From the NCBI GenBank assembly GCA_018265835.1, contig JABLYK010000006.1:6164-70163 (forward strand): a stretch of DNA of 64,000 nt. Reading direction: 5' to 3'. Each line of letters begins with the position of its first letter. The first letter of the stretch is position 1. The notes beneath the pieces are model-generated. The model was not told the DNA's origin. It searched no databases and saw only the letters and a list, made by a program, of their open reading frames with translations. This DNA is from Oscillospiraceae bacterium. Its GTDB lineage: Bacteria; Bacillota; Clostridia; Oscillospirales; Oscillospiraceae. Below, in pieces: positions 25,282 through 33,772 of this stretch. Made by a program: the position numbers and the translations under genes.

Positions 25282-25709
25282 ACGATCTTCCTCCTCTTGC
25301 CAATTCTCACGTTGCGCACATGCGCAGCCGATTCCTGCTTCCGCGTATCTGCTTTTTCTTTTTGTTCGTTCAGCCGCGCCGCAAGCGCGCCATAGGCTTC
25401 CGGATCTTCCCCCGCCAGCGCGGACGCAAACGCCGCCGCAAGGCCGAGATCCGTCACCGCAGCCATCGCGCAGCCGGACTTGCCGACCCACCCGGAGATC
25501 GCTTCCTTCGGATAGGGCAGCCGGGTCAGTGGGGTGCCTCTGCCATAGACAAAGGTCTCCGCCCGGCGGCGCGCATTGTCCGACGCGTCCTGCGCCAGAA
25601 ACAGCAGCTTCGCCTTTCCGGCCTTCACCGCCGCGCCGGCGTCCGTTTCGCCGGTTTCCAGCTTCCCCGCCTTGCGCATGATGCCAAGGTACTGCGCCGC
25701 TTTATCCAT
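25278..25709 (-). CDS. ylxQ: L7Ae-family ribosomal-type protein YlxQ
   Basis: 143 residues from the ATG at 25709. MDKAAQYLGIMRKAGKLETGE and VKAGKAKLLFLAQDASDNARRR match the L7Ae/L30e/YlxQ family, followed by the usual KEAISGWVGKSGCAMAAVTD strand-helix part; a charged ~30-residue tail is extra. YlxQ proteins bind structured RNA, but their cellular target is not settled. The start lies inside the end of ylxR (8-bp overlap) and the stop overlaps infB. Confidence 0.9.
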   Translation of the reverse strand: MDKAAQYLGIMRKAGKLETGETDAGAAVKAGKAKLLFLAQDASDNARRRAETFVYGRGTPLTRLPYPKEAISGWVGKSGCAMAAVTDLGLAAAFASALAGEDPEAYGALAARLNEQKEKADTRKQESAAHVRNVRIGKRRKIV

Positions 25710-25977
25710 CGCCGCCCACCTCCATCTGCGCTTCAAGGCGCTCATAGATTTCCGGCGGGATGGCCGCGCTGAACGCGCGCTCCAGCGCCCGGCTCTTCAC
25801 GGCCTTCTTCAGGCAGGCCGGATTCGGGCACAGATACGCGCCGCGCCCCGGCGCTTTTCCCCGGAAATCCAGCGAGATCTGCGCGCCGTCGGGCGCGCGC
25901 ACCACGCGGATCAGCTCATTTTTCGGTTTCATTTCACGGCAGCCGAGACACTGCCGCATCGGTATTTTCTTAGGCAT
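25702..25977 (-). CDS. ylxR: RNA-binding protein YlxR (DUF448)
   Basis: 91 residues: PMRQCLGCREMKPKNELIRVV followed by LDFRGKAPGRGAYLCPNPACL, the DUF448/YlxR signature (MRxC..C and GRGAYxC). YlxR is a small nucleic-acid-binding protein always near nusA and infB; roles in transcription or RNase P modulation have been proposed. It lies between nusA (27 bp away) and ylxQ. Confidence 0.94.
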   Translation of the reverse strand: MPKKIPMRQCLGCREMKPKNELIRVVRAPDGAQISLDFRGKAPGRGAYLCPNPACLKKAVKSRALERAFSAAIPPEIYERLEAQMEVGGDG

Positions 25978-26004
25978 TCCCGCTGCCTCCCTTCTGCCGG
26001 AAGA

Positions 26005-27057
26005 TCAGGCCTCGCTCTCCGGCTTGATGTCGATCTTATAGCCCGTGAGCTTCGCAGCCAGGCGGACGTTCTGTCCCTCCTTGCCGATGGCGAGGGAAAG
26101 CTGGCTGTCCGGCACGACGACGCGGCAGCTCTTGCCCTCGTCGAGCAGCGTAACGCTCACGACCTCGGACGGCGCCAGCGCCGCTGCAATAAACTCCTCC
26201 GGAACCTCGCTGTACTTCACGATATCGATCTTCTCGCCGCACAACTCGCTCACGATGCTGGCGACGCGGCCGCCCTTCGGGCCAACGCACGCGCCGATCG
26301 GATCAATCTCCGGATCCTCGGACCAGACAGCCATCTTCGTGCGGCTGCCGGCCTCGCGGGCGATGGACTTAATCTCCACAGAGCCGTCGAAAATTTCGGG
26401 CACCTCCAGCTCGAACAGGCGCTTGACCAGTCCGGGATGCGTCCGGCTGATGAGCACCTGCGGGCCGCGGGTGGATTTGCGCACCTCTACGACGTAGACC
26501 TTGATGCGGTCGCCCTCGCGCAGCACTTCGCCGCGGATGCACTCGCCGGGAGCGAGCATGGCTTCCGTATAATCGGCGTTGGAGCTGATCTTGATGAACA
26601 CGCTGCCCGTGCGCGGATCGACCTTGTTGACGATGCCGGTGAGGATCTCGTGCTCCTTGGAGTTGAATTCCTCATAGATCATGCCGCGCTCCGCCTCGCG
26701 GATGCCCTGAATGATGACCTGCTTTGCCGCCTGCGCGGCGATGCGGCCGAACTTCTTGGTCTCCACCGGAATGCTGAGGATGTCGCCCAGCTTCGCGCGC
26801 TTGGAGACCTTCTTTGCCGCTTCGAGATTGATTTCAAAATAGGGGTCGGCGACGTGCTCCACCACGGTCTTTTTGACGACCATTTCGATCTTGCGCTTCT
26901 CCTCGTCGAGCAGGACTTCAATGTTGTCGCCGCAGTCGGGCGTATCCTTGCGGTAGGCCGTCAGCATCGCCTGCTGAATCTTGTTGTACATATATTCGCG
27001 CGGAATTCCCTTTTCTTTTTCAATGTCTTCGATCGCTTCAAAAAATTCTGCATTCAT
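26005..27057 (-). CDS. nusA: Transcription termination/antitermination factor NusA
   Basis: 350 residues from the ATG at 27057 (MNAEFFEAIEDIEKEKGI). N-terminal RNA-polymerase-binding domain, an S1 domain (about 135-200, with TGIVNKVDPRTGSVFI and GECIRGEVLREGDRI), and two KH domains containing ISRTHPGLVKRLFELEVPEI, DPIGACVGPKGGRV and LAIGKEGQNVRLAAKLTGYKID. It lacks C-terminal acidic repeats, as in most Firmicutes. It modulates pausing and termination. It starts 21 bp after rimP. Confidence 0.96.
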   Translation of the reverse strand: MNAEFFEAIEDIEKEKGIPREYMYNKIQQAMLTAYRKDTPDCGDNIEVLLDEEKRKIEMVVKKTVVEHVADPYFEINLEAAKKVSKRAKLGDILSIPVETKKFGRIAAQAAKQVIIQGIREAERGMIYEEFNSKEHEILTGIVNKVDPRTGSVFIKISSNADYTEAMLAPGECIRGEVLREGDRIKVYVVEVRKSTRGPQVLISRTHPGLVKRLFELEVPEIFDGSVEIKSIAREAGSRTKMAVWSEDPEIDPIGACVGPKGGRVASIVSELCGEKIDIVKYSEVPEEFIAAALAPSEVVSVTLLDEGKSCRVVVPDSQLSLAIGKEGQNVRLAAKLTGYKIDIKPESEA

Positions 27058-27077
27058 GGTTTCAGTTTCCCCTTTTT

Positions 27078-27533
27078 TCAAATCGTCATGTGCAGGCGTA
27101 CCTGCGCAACGGTGGATTTTGCAAAAACCTTCTCTTCGCTGCCGACCGCAACCGTCACGTCGCCGTTTTCATACGCTTTCAGCGTACCGACGAACGTCTT
27201 GCTGCCGCTTTGCGGCTGGTAGAGCCGCACCTCGACCTGCTCACCCAAAAATCGCGCAAAGTCGCCCGGCCGCTTGAGCACCCGCTCCGCCCCGGCGGAG
27301 GAGACCTCAAAAATATAGCTGTCCGGAATCGGGTCGGCCTCGTCCAGAATCGGGTCCAGTGCGCGGCTGAACTGCTCGCAGTCCTGAATGGAAACGCCGT
27401 CTGCCTTGTCGATATACACGCGCAGGTAGCGGCTGCCGGCCTCCTTGACGTATTCCACGTCCCAAATTTCACAATTCTGCGCCTCGGCCACCGGCTGCGC
27501 CAGCGCCCGGACGACGTCTGTAATTTTACTCAT
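27078..27533 (-). CDS. rimP: Ribosome maturation factor RimP
   Basis: 151 residues: EDCEQFSRALDPILDE (here QDCEQFSRALDPILDEADP), YIFEVSSAGAERVLKRPGDFARFLG and a C-terminal Sm-like domain. The motif EVSSPG(L/I)xRPL is recognisable with small changes. It helps assemble the 30S head. First gene of the operon rimP-nusA-ylxR-ylxQ-infB-rbfA-nrnA-truB-ribF; the promoter is probably in the ~40 bp after the vanY terminator but was not resolved. Confidence 0.94.
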   Translation of the reverse strand: MSKITDVVRALAQPVAEAQNCEIWDVEYVKEAGSRYLRVYIDKADGVSIQDCEQFSRALDPILDEADPIPDSYIFEVSSAGAERVLKRPGDFARFLGEQVEVRLYQPQSGSKTFVGTLKAYENGDVTVAVGSEEKVFAKSTVAQVRLHMTI

Positions 27534-27576
27534 ACATCACCGAATCCACTTTCTGACAGATTAAAGGACTTCAAGA

Positions 27577-27604
27577 AAAAGAGTGGGCGGCGCGCCCACT
27601 CTGT
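27577..27604 (-). terminator. Terminator of the VanY-like gene
   Basis: AGAGTGGGCG and CGCCCACTCT pair around a GC-rich loop on the minus strand and are followed by TTTTTC. It lies between the peptidase gene and rimP. Confidence 0.75.
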
Positions 27605-27704
27605 CAAATGCTACATACATCGTACACTGAGATTATAGCATTCTATATGCTGCAATGCAAGCCTTTTTTACCGCGCGGCACGAAAATTGTTCCGTCCGTG
27701 CCGG

Positions 27705-28466
27705 CTAACGGTACAGTGCCACGAACTCCTCCATACACAAGTCGTTTTCCATCATGAACTGCGCGGCCTCCGGCCCGACATAGCGCACGTGCCACGGCTC
27801 ATAATGACCGGTGACCGACTCCTTTCCCTTCGGAAAGCGCAGAATAAAGCCATATTCCGCGCAGTGCTCCTGCAGCCACTGCATCATCGCCGTGCTCACC
27901 TGGTCCACGCTCAGGGACTCGTAATACTGATCGACCACATCGGCGCTCAGGCCGGTCTGGTGCTCGCTCGTGCCCGGCTCGGCCACAACGAGCGCAGCGG
28001 CCTTTTTCGCATCGCTTTCGGAGTACCCCTGCCTGACATACTTGGCCACCTCATTGGAAAACTGGCTCTCCTGCGTGGCATAGGGCCGGTAGGCGCAATA
28101 GACGTGCGGCGTAAAACCCGCGTCGCGCGCGCCCTGCAGCAGCGCACGGAACGCCTCCACAGCGCGGGTGTCGAACTGGGCGTTTCCCTCGCCGACCGCG
28201 GTGACCTCCGGCGCGTACCGCCCGATGGAGTGGGACTGGTTGACAAGCAGGTATTCCCACGACGTAATATCAACGTCCGGCAGGTTTTCATATTCCGGCG
28301 TCTGCGCCGCGTCCGACGCCTGCGGCGGCAGGATGAGATCAACGTCCGCATGTCCCGAACCGGCAGACTCCTCCGACGCTTCCCCGGCGCGGGAGAACAC
28401 CAGCATGGCGCACAGGACGACCAGCACCACAAGCGCCGCGGTCATCCAAATCTGCTTTTTCTTCAT
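27705..28466 (-). CDS. M15 family D-alanyl-D-alanine carboxypeptidase (VanY-like)
   Basis: 253 residues from the ATG at 28466, whose product opens with MKKKQIW and a membrane anchor (TAALVVLVVLCAMLVF); a longer frame lacks a ribosome site. The zinc site is visible as GTSEHQTGLSADV (SxHxxGxxxD) and EPWHVRYVG (ExWH). It trims the terminal D-Ala of peptidoglycan stem peptides outside the membrane. No vancomycin-resistance genes are nearby, so a housekeeping cell-wall role is likely. Confidence 0.9.
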   Translation of the reverse strand: MKKKQIWMTAALVVLVVLCAMLVFSRAGEASEESAGSGHADVDLILPPQASDAAQTPEYENLPDVDITSWEYLLVNQSHSIGRYAPEVTAVGEGNAQFDTRAVEAFRALLQGARDAGFTPHVYCAYRPYATQESQFSNEVAKYVRQGYSESDAKKAAALVVAEPGTSEHQTGLSADVVDQYYESLSVDQVSTAMMQWLQEHCAEYGFILRFPKGKESVTGHYEPWHVRYVGPEAAQFMMENDLCMEEFVALYR

Positions 28467-28536
28467 GCTGCTCGCTCCCTCCCGGATGGTTTCACAGCAG
28501 CATGATACCACATTTTCCGCCGCCCGGCAACCCGCT

Positions 28537-29187
28537 TTAGAGGTCTACGCGCTCAAACCGCGCGGCGGCTTTGCAGAAGCTCACCCACGTGAGCAGCGCA
28601 TACAGGATGGCTCCGCCCGCCAGCACCGGGAGCTGTGCAAGCTGCGCAGCGGCGTCCGTACCGTCCAGATACGCGCCCAGCCCCGGCACATGCACCAGCA
28701 CCTCCGCCGCCACGATGTACAGCGTCACAGGGATCATGGACACCAGATACGACCGCCCGACATTCACGCCCGTCCGGTAAAACCGCGGCAGAAACACCAC
28801 ATTGAAGATGCCGAACAGCAGCAGCGACAGGCCGAAAAACGCCACGTTCGGGTCGATGCCCACCGGGTTGCCGCCGTTGGGATTGATGCGCACGCTCACG
28901 ATGGCGAACGGTACGGCCAGCGCAAGCTGCGCCAGCTCCAGCACGGCCACGAACAGCACCCGCCCGCGCACCATGGCGCGCTTCGACGCCGGCAGCACGG
29001 CGGAATAGTACACGTCCCGGTTCTCGCGCGCGTTCATAAAGCAGAAAAACACGCCCAGCGTGCCATAGAAAATGGCAACGTAATACGGATAGCTCGGGAT
29101 CAGCAGCATCGCGCCAAAGAGCACGAACAGCAGCGCCGCCGGGTGCAGTACAAGCCGAAGTTCCTTATATAAAATCTGCGCTGTCAT
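28537..29187 (-). CDS. ABC-2 type transporter permease
   Basis: 216 residues from the ATG at 29187 (MTAQILYKEL). Six hydrophobic segments: about 17-34, 35-55, 78-100, 115-135, 145-165, 185-205. It resembles ABC-2 permeases of small Firmicutes transporters, with the characteristic basic MNARENRDVYYSAVLPASK loop after the second segment. The substrate is unknown. The start overlaps the end of the ATPase gene by 23 bp; AbrB, ATPase and permease form one operon. Confidence 0.85.
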   Translation of the reverse strand: MTAQILYKELRLVLHPAALLFVLFGAMLLIPSYPYYVAIFYGTLGVFFCFMNARENRDVYYSAVLPASKRAMVRGRVLFVAVLELAQLALAVPFAIVSVRINPNGGNPVGIDPNVAFFGLSLLLFGIFNVVFLPRFYRTGVNVGRSYLVSMIPVTLYIVAAEVLVHVPGLGAYLDGTDAAAQLAQLPVLAGGAILYALLTWVSFCKAAARFERVDL

Positions 29188-29902
29188 AGCTTCTCCTTTC
29201 CAGCGATACAAACACATCCTCCAATGTCGCGCCGAGCTCCTGATACCGGGCAAGGAAGCCCGCTTTTGTGTCGCTGCATAGAATCTGGCCGTTTTGGATC
29301 ATCGTGATATGCGAGGCGCACTTCTCCAGATCGGAGGTGATGTGCGTGGAAAACAGGATACTCCGCTCCCCGTCGGCGACCACGCCGCGAAACAGCGCCG
29401 TCAGCTCGTCGCGCGAGACGGGGTCGAGACCGCTCGTCGGCTCGTCAAGGATCAGCAGCTTCGCGTCGTGCGACAGCGCCAGCGCCAGCATGTATTTTAC
29501 CCGCATCCCCGCCGAGAGCTGCGAGATTTTCTTGTTCTCATCCAGCTCGAACAGCTTCAGGTAGTGCCGGTATTTTTCTTCCTCCCACTGCGGATAGAAC
29601 CGCCGCGTCACGTCCGTAACGGTGCGCACCTTTTTGTTCGCATAAAAGTCCACGCCGCCGAGCACCACGCCGAGCGCCTGTTTGCACGCAAGCTCGTTTT
29701 CATAAAAATCCATGCCGAACATGCGCACCGCACCGCTGTCGGGATGCACCAGATTCAGCATCGCCTTGAGCGTGGTGCTCTTTCCCGCGCCGTTGCGCCC
29801 GATGAAGCCCATGATCGCGCCCGGCTCCACGCAAAAGGACACGTCCCGCAGCCGGAACGCCGGATAGGCCTTGCACAGGCCCGCCACCTCCAGCACGCTC
29901 AT
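29165..29902 (-). CDS. ABC transporter ATP-binding protein
   Basis: 245 residues with a full ATPase core: Walker A GRNGAGKSTT (34-43), signature SQLSAGMRVKYMLA, Walker B LLILDEPTSGLD and the His switch FSTHI. It energises the permease encoded just after it. The partial match to bacteriocin or multidrug ABC-2 ATPases does not settle a substrate. It overlaps the AbrB gene by four bases (ATGA) and the permease by 23. Confidence 0.93.
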   Translation of the reverse strand: MSVLEVAGLCKAYPAFRLRDVSFCVEPGAIMGFIGRNGAGKSTTLKAMLNLVHPDSGAVRMFGMDFYENELACKQALGVVLGGVDFYANKKVRTVTDVTRRFYPQWEEEKYRHYLKLFELDENKKISQLSAGMRVKYMLALALSHDAKLLILDEPTSGLDPVSRDELTALFRGVVADGERSILFSTHITSDLEKCASHITMIQNGQILCSDTKAGFLARYQELGATLEDVFVSLERRSYDSADFI

Positions 29903-30192
29903 GGCTCCTCACCGCCTTCCAGCTCAGCTTTCAGGTTCCGCGCAAAAACCTCCGCTTCCTCCTCCGACCGCTCCGGGAGCACCTCGCCGGCCTTCCCGTC
30001 GAACACCGCGCGCACCATATGCTCATAAAACCCGCTGCTCTGCAGGGCAATTCCGCGTGTTTTATCCGCCAGCAGGATCAGCGAATCGCCCGGCTCCAGC
30101 CCGAACATCTCCCGAACCTCCTTGGGGATCACGATCTGCCCCTTCGGCCCGATCCGCACCGTACTCATAAATTTATCGTCCAATTTTTTCAT
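29899..30192 (-). CDS. AbrB/SpoVT-family transcriptional regulator
   Basis: 97 residues from the ATG at 30192, with GAGGGG upstream. The swapped-hairpin DNA-binding domain is clear: STVRIGPKGQIVIPKEVREMFGLEPGDSLILL (split over about 9-40), followed by an acidic C-terminal region (EVLPERSEEEAEVF). First gene of the transporter operon. It probably represses its own promoter through the inverted repeat at 30206-30230, which covers the start of transcription. Confidence 0.9.
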   Translation of the reverse strand: MKKLDDKFMSTVRIGPKGQIVIPKEVREMFGLEPGDSLILLADKTRGIALQSSGFYEHMVRAVFDGKAGEVLPERSEEEAEVFARNLKAELEGGEEP

Positions 30193-30205
30193 GCCACCCC
30201 TCAAA

Positions 30206-30230
30206 GTAAGAATTGTAATACTTTTCTTAC
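30206..30230. promoter_or_regulatory. Inverted repeat GTAAGAA-N11-TTCTTAC (candidate AbrB operator)
   Basis: Perfect 7-bp arms, directly downstream of the -10 box and ending 13 bp before the AbrB start codon. The position suits autorepression. Confidence 0.55.
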
Positions 30231-30259
30231 AAAGTAGCATAAATAAAACTTCTTGTCAA
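30231..30259 (-). promoter_or_regulatory. Sigma-A promoter of the AbrB-ABC operon
   Basis: Minus strand TTGACA (30259-30254), 17-base spacer, TACTTT (30236-30231). Abuts the inverted repeat. Confidence 0.75.
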
Positions 30260-30361
30260 GGCGATGATGGAACACGCCGCAAGTTTCTGCGCATGGGAAC
30301 CGCGCCGTTTTGACCAAGCGCGAATCTTTTTAAAATTTGCGCATATCCGGCAAAAATGATA

Positions 30362-30389
30362 TTGCTTTTTTTCTTTTGGTCAGTATAAT
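30362..30389 (+). promoter_or_regulatory. Candidate promoter of ppdK
   Basis: TTGCTT, 16-base spacer, TATAAT. It leaves a leader of about 135 bases before the ppdK ATG; no riboswitch fold was recognised in that leader. Confidence 0.55.
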
Positions 30390-30532
30390 AATTATTTAAC
30401 AAGCTGCTTCCCGTTTATTTTTAGTCAAACACTGCGCAGCAATTTGGCGGCAGCATTGCAGAGCGTCCGGCTGCCCTTTGGCAAGGCGCCGGAGCCGTGC
30501 ACAGCCGTCGTCTTAAAGGAAGGATGAAATAA

Positions 30533-33163
30533 ATGGAAAACAAGTATGTGTACCTTTTCTCCGAGGGCAATGGTAAGATGCGTGAGCTTCTGGGCGGCAA
30601 GGGCGCCAATCTGGCCGAAATGACCAATCTGGGTATGCCCGTGCCGCAAGGCTTCACAATCACCACCGAGGCCTGCATTCAGTATTATGAGGACGGAGAA
30701 CAAATCAACGACGAGATTCAGGCGCAGATCATGGAGTATGTCTCCAAGCTGGAAACGATCACCGGCAAGAAGTTCGGCGATTTGGAGAACCCCCTGCTGG
30801 TCTCCGTTCGTTCCGGTGCACGTGCCTCCATGCCCGGCATGATGGATACCATCCTGAACCTGGGCCTGAACGAGGACGTGGTAGAAGTCATCGCCAGGAA
30901 ATCCAACAACCCCCGCTGGGCCTGGGACTGCTACCGTCGTTTTATCCAGATGTATTCCGACGTGGTTATGGAAGTGGGAAAGAAATATTTTGAGGTGCTC
31001 ATCGACGAGATGAAGGCCGAGCGCGGCGTCACGCAGGACGTGGAACTCACTGCCGGGGATCTGAAGGAACTGGCCGGCCAGTTCAAGGCCGAGTACAAGT
31101 CCAAGATCGGCGCTGACTTCCCCACCGATCCGAAGGAACAGCTGATGGGCGCCATCCAAGCCGTGTTCCGCTCCTGGAACAACCCCCGTGCCATCGTGTA
31201 CCGCCGCATGAACGACATCCCCGGCTCCTGGGGCACCGCCGTCAACGTGCAGTCCATGGCTTTCGGCAACATGGGCGACGACTGCGGCACCGGCGTTGCT
31301 TTCACCCGGAACCCCGCCACCGGCGAGAAGAAGCTGATGGGCGAGTTCCTGACCAATGCGCAGGGCGAGGACGTGGTCGCCGGCGTGCGCACCCCCATGC
31401 CCATCAGCCAGATGGCGGAGAAATTCCCCGAGGCGTTCCGGCAGTTCAAACAGGTCTGCCAGACGTTGGAAAGCCACTATCGCGATATGCAGGACATGGA
31501 GTTCACCGTGGAAAACGGCAAGCTGTATATGCTGCAGACCCGCAACGGCAAGCGCACCGCCATCGCCGCTTTGAAGATCGCCTGCGATCTGGTGGACGAG
31601 GGCATGATCTCTGAGCAGGAAGCCGTGGCAATGATCGACCCCCGCAATCTGGACACCATGCTCCATCCCCAGTTTGATCCCACCGCTCTGAAGGCAGCCA
31701 CCCCCATCGCCACCGCGCTGGCCGCCTCCCCCGGCGCCGCCTGTGGCAAGATCGTGTTCACCGCCGAGGACGCCAAGGCGTGGGCCGCCCGGGGAGAGAA
31801 AGTCTGCCTGGTTCGTCTGGAGACTTCTCCCGAGGACATTGAGGGCATGGTTGCCGCTCAGGGCATTCTGACTGTCCGTGGCGGCATGACTTCTCACGCT
31901 GCTGTTGTGGCCCGCGGCATGGGCACCTGCTGCGTCTCCGGCTGCGGCGCCATCCAGATGGACGAGGCCAACAAGCAGTTTGAGCTGGCCGGCAAGGTCT
32001 ATCACGAGGGGGACTGGATCAGTCTGGACGGCTCCACCGGCAACATTTATGGCGAGGCGATCCCCACGGTAGACGCCTCCATCTCCGGCGAGTTTGGCCG
32101 CATCATGGCGTGGGCAGACAAGTACCGCCGCCTGAAGGTTCGCACCAATGCCGACACGCCCGCCGACGCCCGCAAGGCGCGCGAGCTTGGCGCGCAGGGC
32201 ATCGGCCTTACCCGCACCGAGCACATGTTCTTCGATTCCGACAGAATTGCGGCTTTCCGCGAGATGATCTGCGCCGACACGCTGGAAGAGCGCGAAGCCG
32301 CGCTAGCAAAGCTCCAGCCGATGCAGCAGGCGGACTTTGAGGGCATCTATGAGGCCATGGAGGGCTGCCCCGTAACCATCCGTTTCCTCGATCCGCCGCT
32401 CCACGAGTTCGTTCCCACCGAGGAGGCCGACATTGCGGCGCTTGCAAAGGCACAGGGCAAGTCCGTTGAGTCCATCAAAGCGCTCATCTCGTCCCTGCAT
32501 GAGTTCAACCCGATGATGGGGCACCGTGGCTGCCGTCTGGCCGTCACCTATCCCGAAATTGCCGCAATGCAGACCCGCGCGGTCATAAACGCGGCGATCA
32601 GCGTCCAGAAGCGCCACCCCGAGTGGACGATGGTTCCCGAAATCATGATCCCGCTGGTCGGCGAAGTCAAGGAGCTCAAGTATGTGAAGGACATCGTCGT
32701 CAAAAACGCAGATGCGATCATCCAGGCAAGCGGCATTGACATGAAGTACCTGGTCGGTACGATGATTGAGATCCCCAGAGCGGCACTCACCGCCGACGAG
32801 ATCGCCAAGGAGGCAGAGTTCTTCTCCTTTGGCACCAACGACCTGACCCAGATGACGTTCGGCTTCAGCCGTGACGACGCAGGCAAGTTCCTCGGCGCCT
32901 ACTACGATAAGAAGATCTACGAAAACGACCCGTTTGCAAAGCTTGACCAGGTCGGCGTCGGCAAGCTCGTGGATATGGCGTGCCGCCTTGGCCGGGCCAC
33001 CCGTCCCGATCTGCATCTCGGCATCTGCGGTGAGCACGGCGGCGATCCCAGCTCCGTTGAATTCTGCCACAAAGTCGGCCTCGACTATGTCTCCTGCAGC
33101 CCCTTCCGCGTCCCCATCGCCCGTCTGGCCGCGGCACAGGCAGCTATCAAGGACGGGATCTGA
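30533..33163 (+). CDS. ppdK: Pyruvate, phosphate dikinase
   Basis: 876 residues, full length. N-terminal ATP-grasp nucleotide domain (KYVYLFSEGN, LLGGKGANLAEM, SVRSGARASMPGMMDT), the swivelling phosphohistidine domain with GGMTSHAAVVARGMG (catalytic His) and the TIM-barrel PEP/pyruvate domain ending EFFSFGTNDLTQM and GICGEHGGDPSS. It interconverts pyruvate, ATP and Pi with PEP, AMP and PPi, common in anaerobic glycolysis. AAAGGAAGG precedes the ATG. Stand-alone gene with its own promoter and terminator. Confidence 0.97.
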   Translation: MENKYVYLFSEGNGKMRELLGGKGANLAEMTNLGMPVPQGFTITTEACIQYYEDGEQINDEIQAQIMEYVSKLETITGKKFGDLENPLLVSVRSGARASMPGMMDTILNLGLNEDVVEVIARKSNNPRWAWDCYRRFIQMYSDVVMEVGKKYFEVLIDEMKAERGVTQDVELTAGDLKELAGQFKAEYKSKIGADFPTDPKEQLMGAIQAVFRSWNNPRAIVYRRMNDIPGSWGTAVNVQSMAFGNMGDDCGTGVAFTRNPATGEKKLMGEFLTNAQGEDVVAGVRTPMPISQMAEKFPEAFRQFKQVCQTLESHYRDMQDMEFTVENGKLYMLQTRNGKRTAIAALKIACDLVDEGMISEQEAVAMIDPRNLDTMLHPQFDPTALKAATPIATALAASPGAACGKIVFTAEDAKAWAARGEKVCLVRLETSPEDIEGMVAAQGILTVRGGMTSHAAVVARGMGTCCVSGCGAIQMDEANKQFELAGKVYHEGDWISLDGSTGNIYGEAIPTVDASISGEFGRIMAWADKYRRLKVRTNADTPADARKARELGAQGIGLTRTEHMFFDSDRIAAFREMICADTLEEREAALAKLQPMQQADFEGIYEAMEGCPVTIRFLDPPLHEFVPTEEADIAALAKAQGKSVESIKALISSLHEFNPMMGHRGCRLAVTYPEIAAMQTRAVINAAISVQKRHPEWTMVPEIMIPLVGEVKELKYVKDIVVKNADAIIQASGIDMKYLVGTMIEIPRAALTADEIAKEAEFFSFGTNDLTQMTFGFSRDDAGKFLGAYYDKKIYENDPFAKLDQVGVGKLVDMACRLGRATRPDLHLGICGEHGGDPSSVEFCHKVGLDYVSCSPFRVPIARLAAAQAAIKDGI

Positions 33164-33194
33164 CACCCTCATTCGAAAAAATCCAATCAAAATT

Positions 33195-33228
33195 GACCTT
33201 GCAGATTTAATTCTGCAAGGTCTTTTTT
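33195..33228 (+). terminator. ppdK terminator
   Basis: GACCTTGCAGA and TCTGCAAGGTC pair around an AT loop, followed by TTTTTT, 32 bp after the ppdK stop. Confidence 0.88.
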
Positions 33229-33255
33229 CCGACGAACGCAATGAGAGCCACCTGC

Positions 33256-33287
33256 AAAAAAACTCCCGCCACAATGGGCGGGAGTTT
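33256..33287 (-). terminator. Terminator of the 69-residue gene
   Basis: On the minus strand AAACTCCCGCC and GGCGGGAGTTT pair and run into seven T. It lies 18 bp after the stop of the small gene. Confidence 0.85.
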
Positions 33288-33304
33288 CTATGTTCTAAGC
33301 GCAA

Positions 33305-33514
33305 TTAGAGGGCTTCGACATCCTTCAGGAAAGCCTGAACAGCTTCTTCCGGAACCAGCTTCTTGCTGCGGACCAGATCAACGATATCGGCAACGGTCTT
33401 CTTATAGAAGAGCTTGAGGGGGTACTTCGTCAGAGAAGGAACCGACTTTTCCATAACGGCTTTGCCATTCATGTCCTCGATAAACGTCTTAACAGTAACA
33501 GTGTTGATATCCAT
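33305..33514 (-). CDS. Small protein of unknown function (69 residues)
   Basis: ATG at 33514, eight bases after AAAGGAG, and its own terminator: a genuine small gene. The product (MDINTVTVKTFIEDMNGK...) is mainly helical with alternating charge and no Cys; it ends LVPEEAVQAFLKDVEAL. Not recognised. Its codons are less GC-biased than neighbours and it stands alone between ppdK and sigK. Confidence 0.75.
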   Translation of the reverse strand: MDINTVTVKTFIEDMNGKAVMEKSVPSLTKYPLKLFYKKTVADIVDLVRSKKLVPEEAVQAFLKDVEAL

Positions 33515-33772
33515 GTTGAAGTTCTCCTTTCCTTTTTCCGCTCCTAGATCTGCGGCCGATCTGATTGAGTACACACTTGCTGTCCAAAGATTAACGCATA
33601 TTGGCATATTTGTCAAGTAAAACGCTGAATTTTCTGGTTTGTCCAGCACTTTTTCCATATCGTTCACAACTTTCGTTCTATTAATAAACACATTGTTCAT
33701 TAATTTGCCCATTGGAAAGTGTACTGGCAGGTGGCGAATAGAATCCAATATCATCGAACGGAGGTCTTGCAA
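33515..33772. other. Gap between small gene and sigK
   Basis: About 260 bp, AT-rich, with no gene. It should hold divergent promoters; none was placed with confidence. Confidence 0.5.

Noticed and set aside
22912..25395. 827-codon plus-strand frame
   Set aside because: Antisense shadow of infB in GC-rich DNA; composition biased to His, Asp, Ala, Leu and Arg and no motif.
27705..28466. Vancomycin resistance cluster
   Set aside because: Only a VanY-like peptidase is present; no ligase, VanH, VanX or VanRS genes adjoin it.
30425..32224. 599-codon minus-strand frame
   Set aside because: Antisense of ppdK, whose catalytic motifs are complete.
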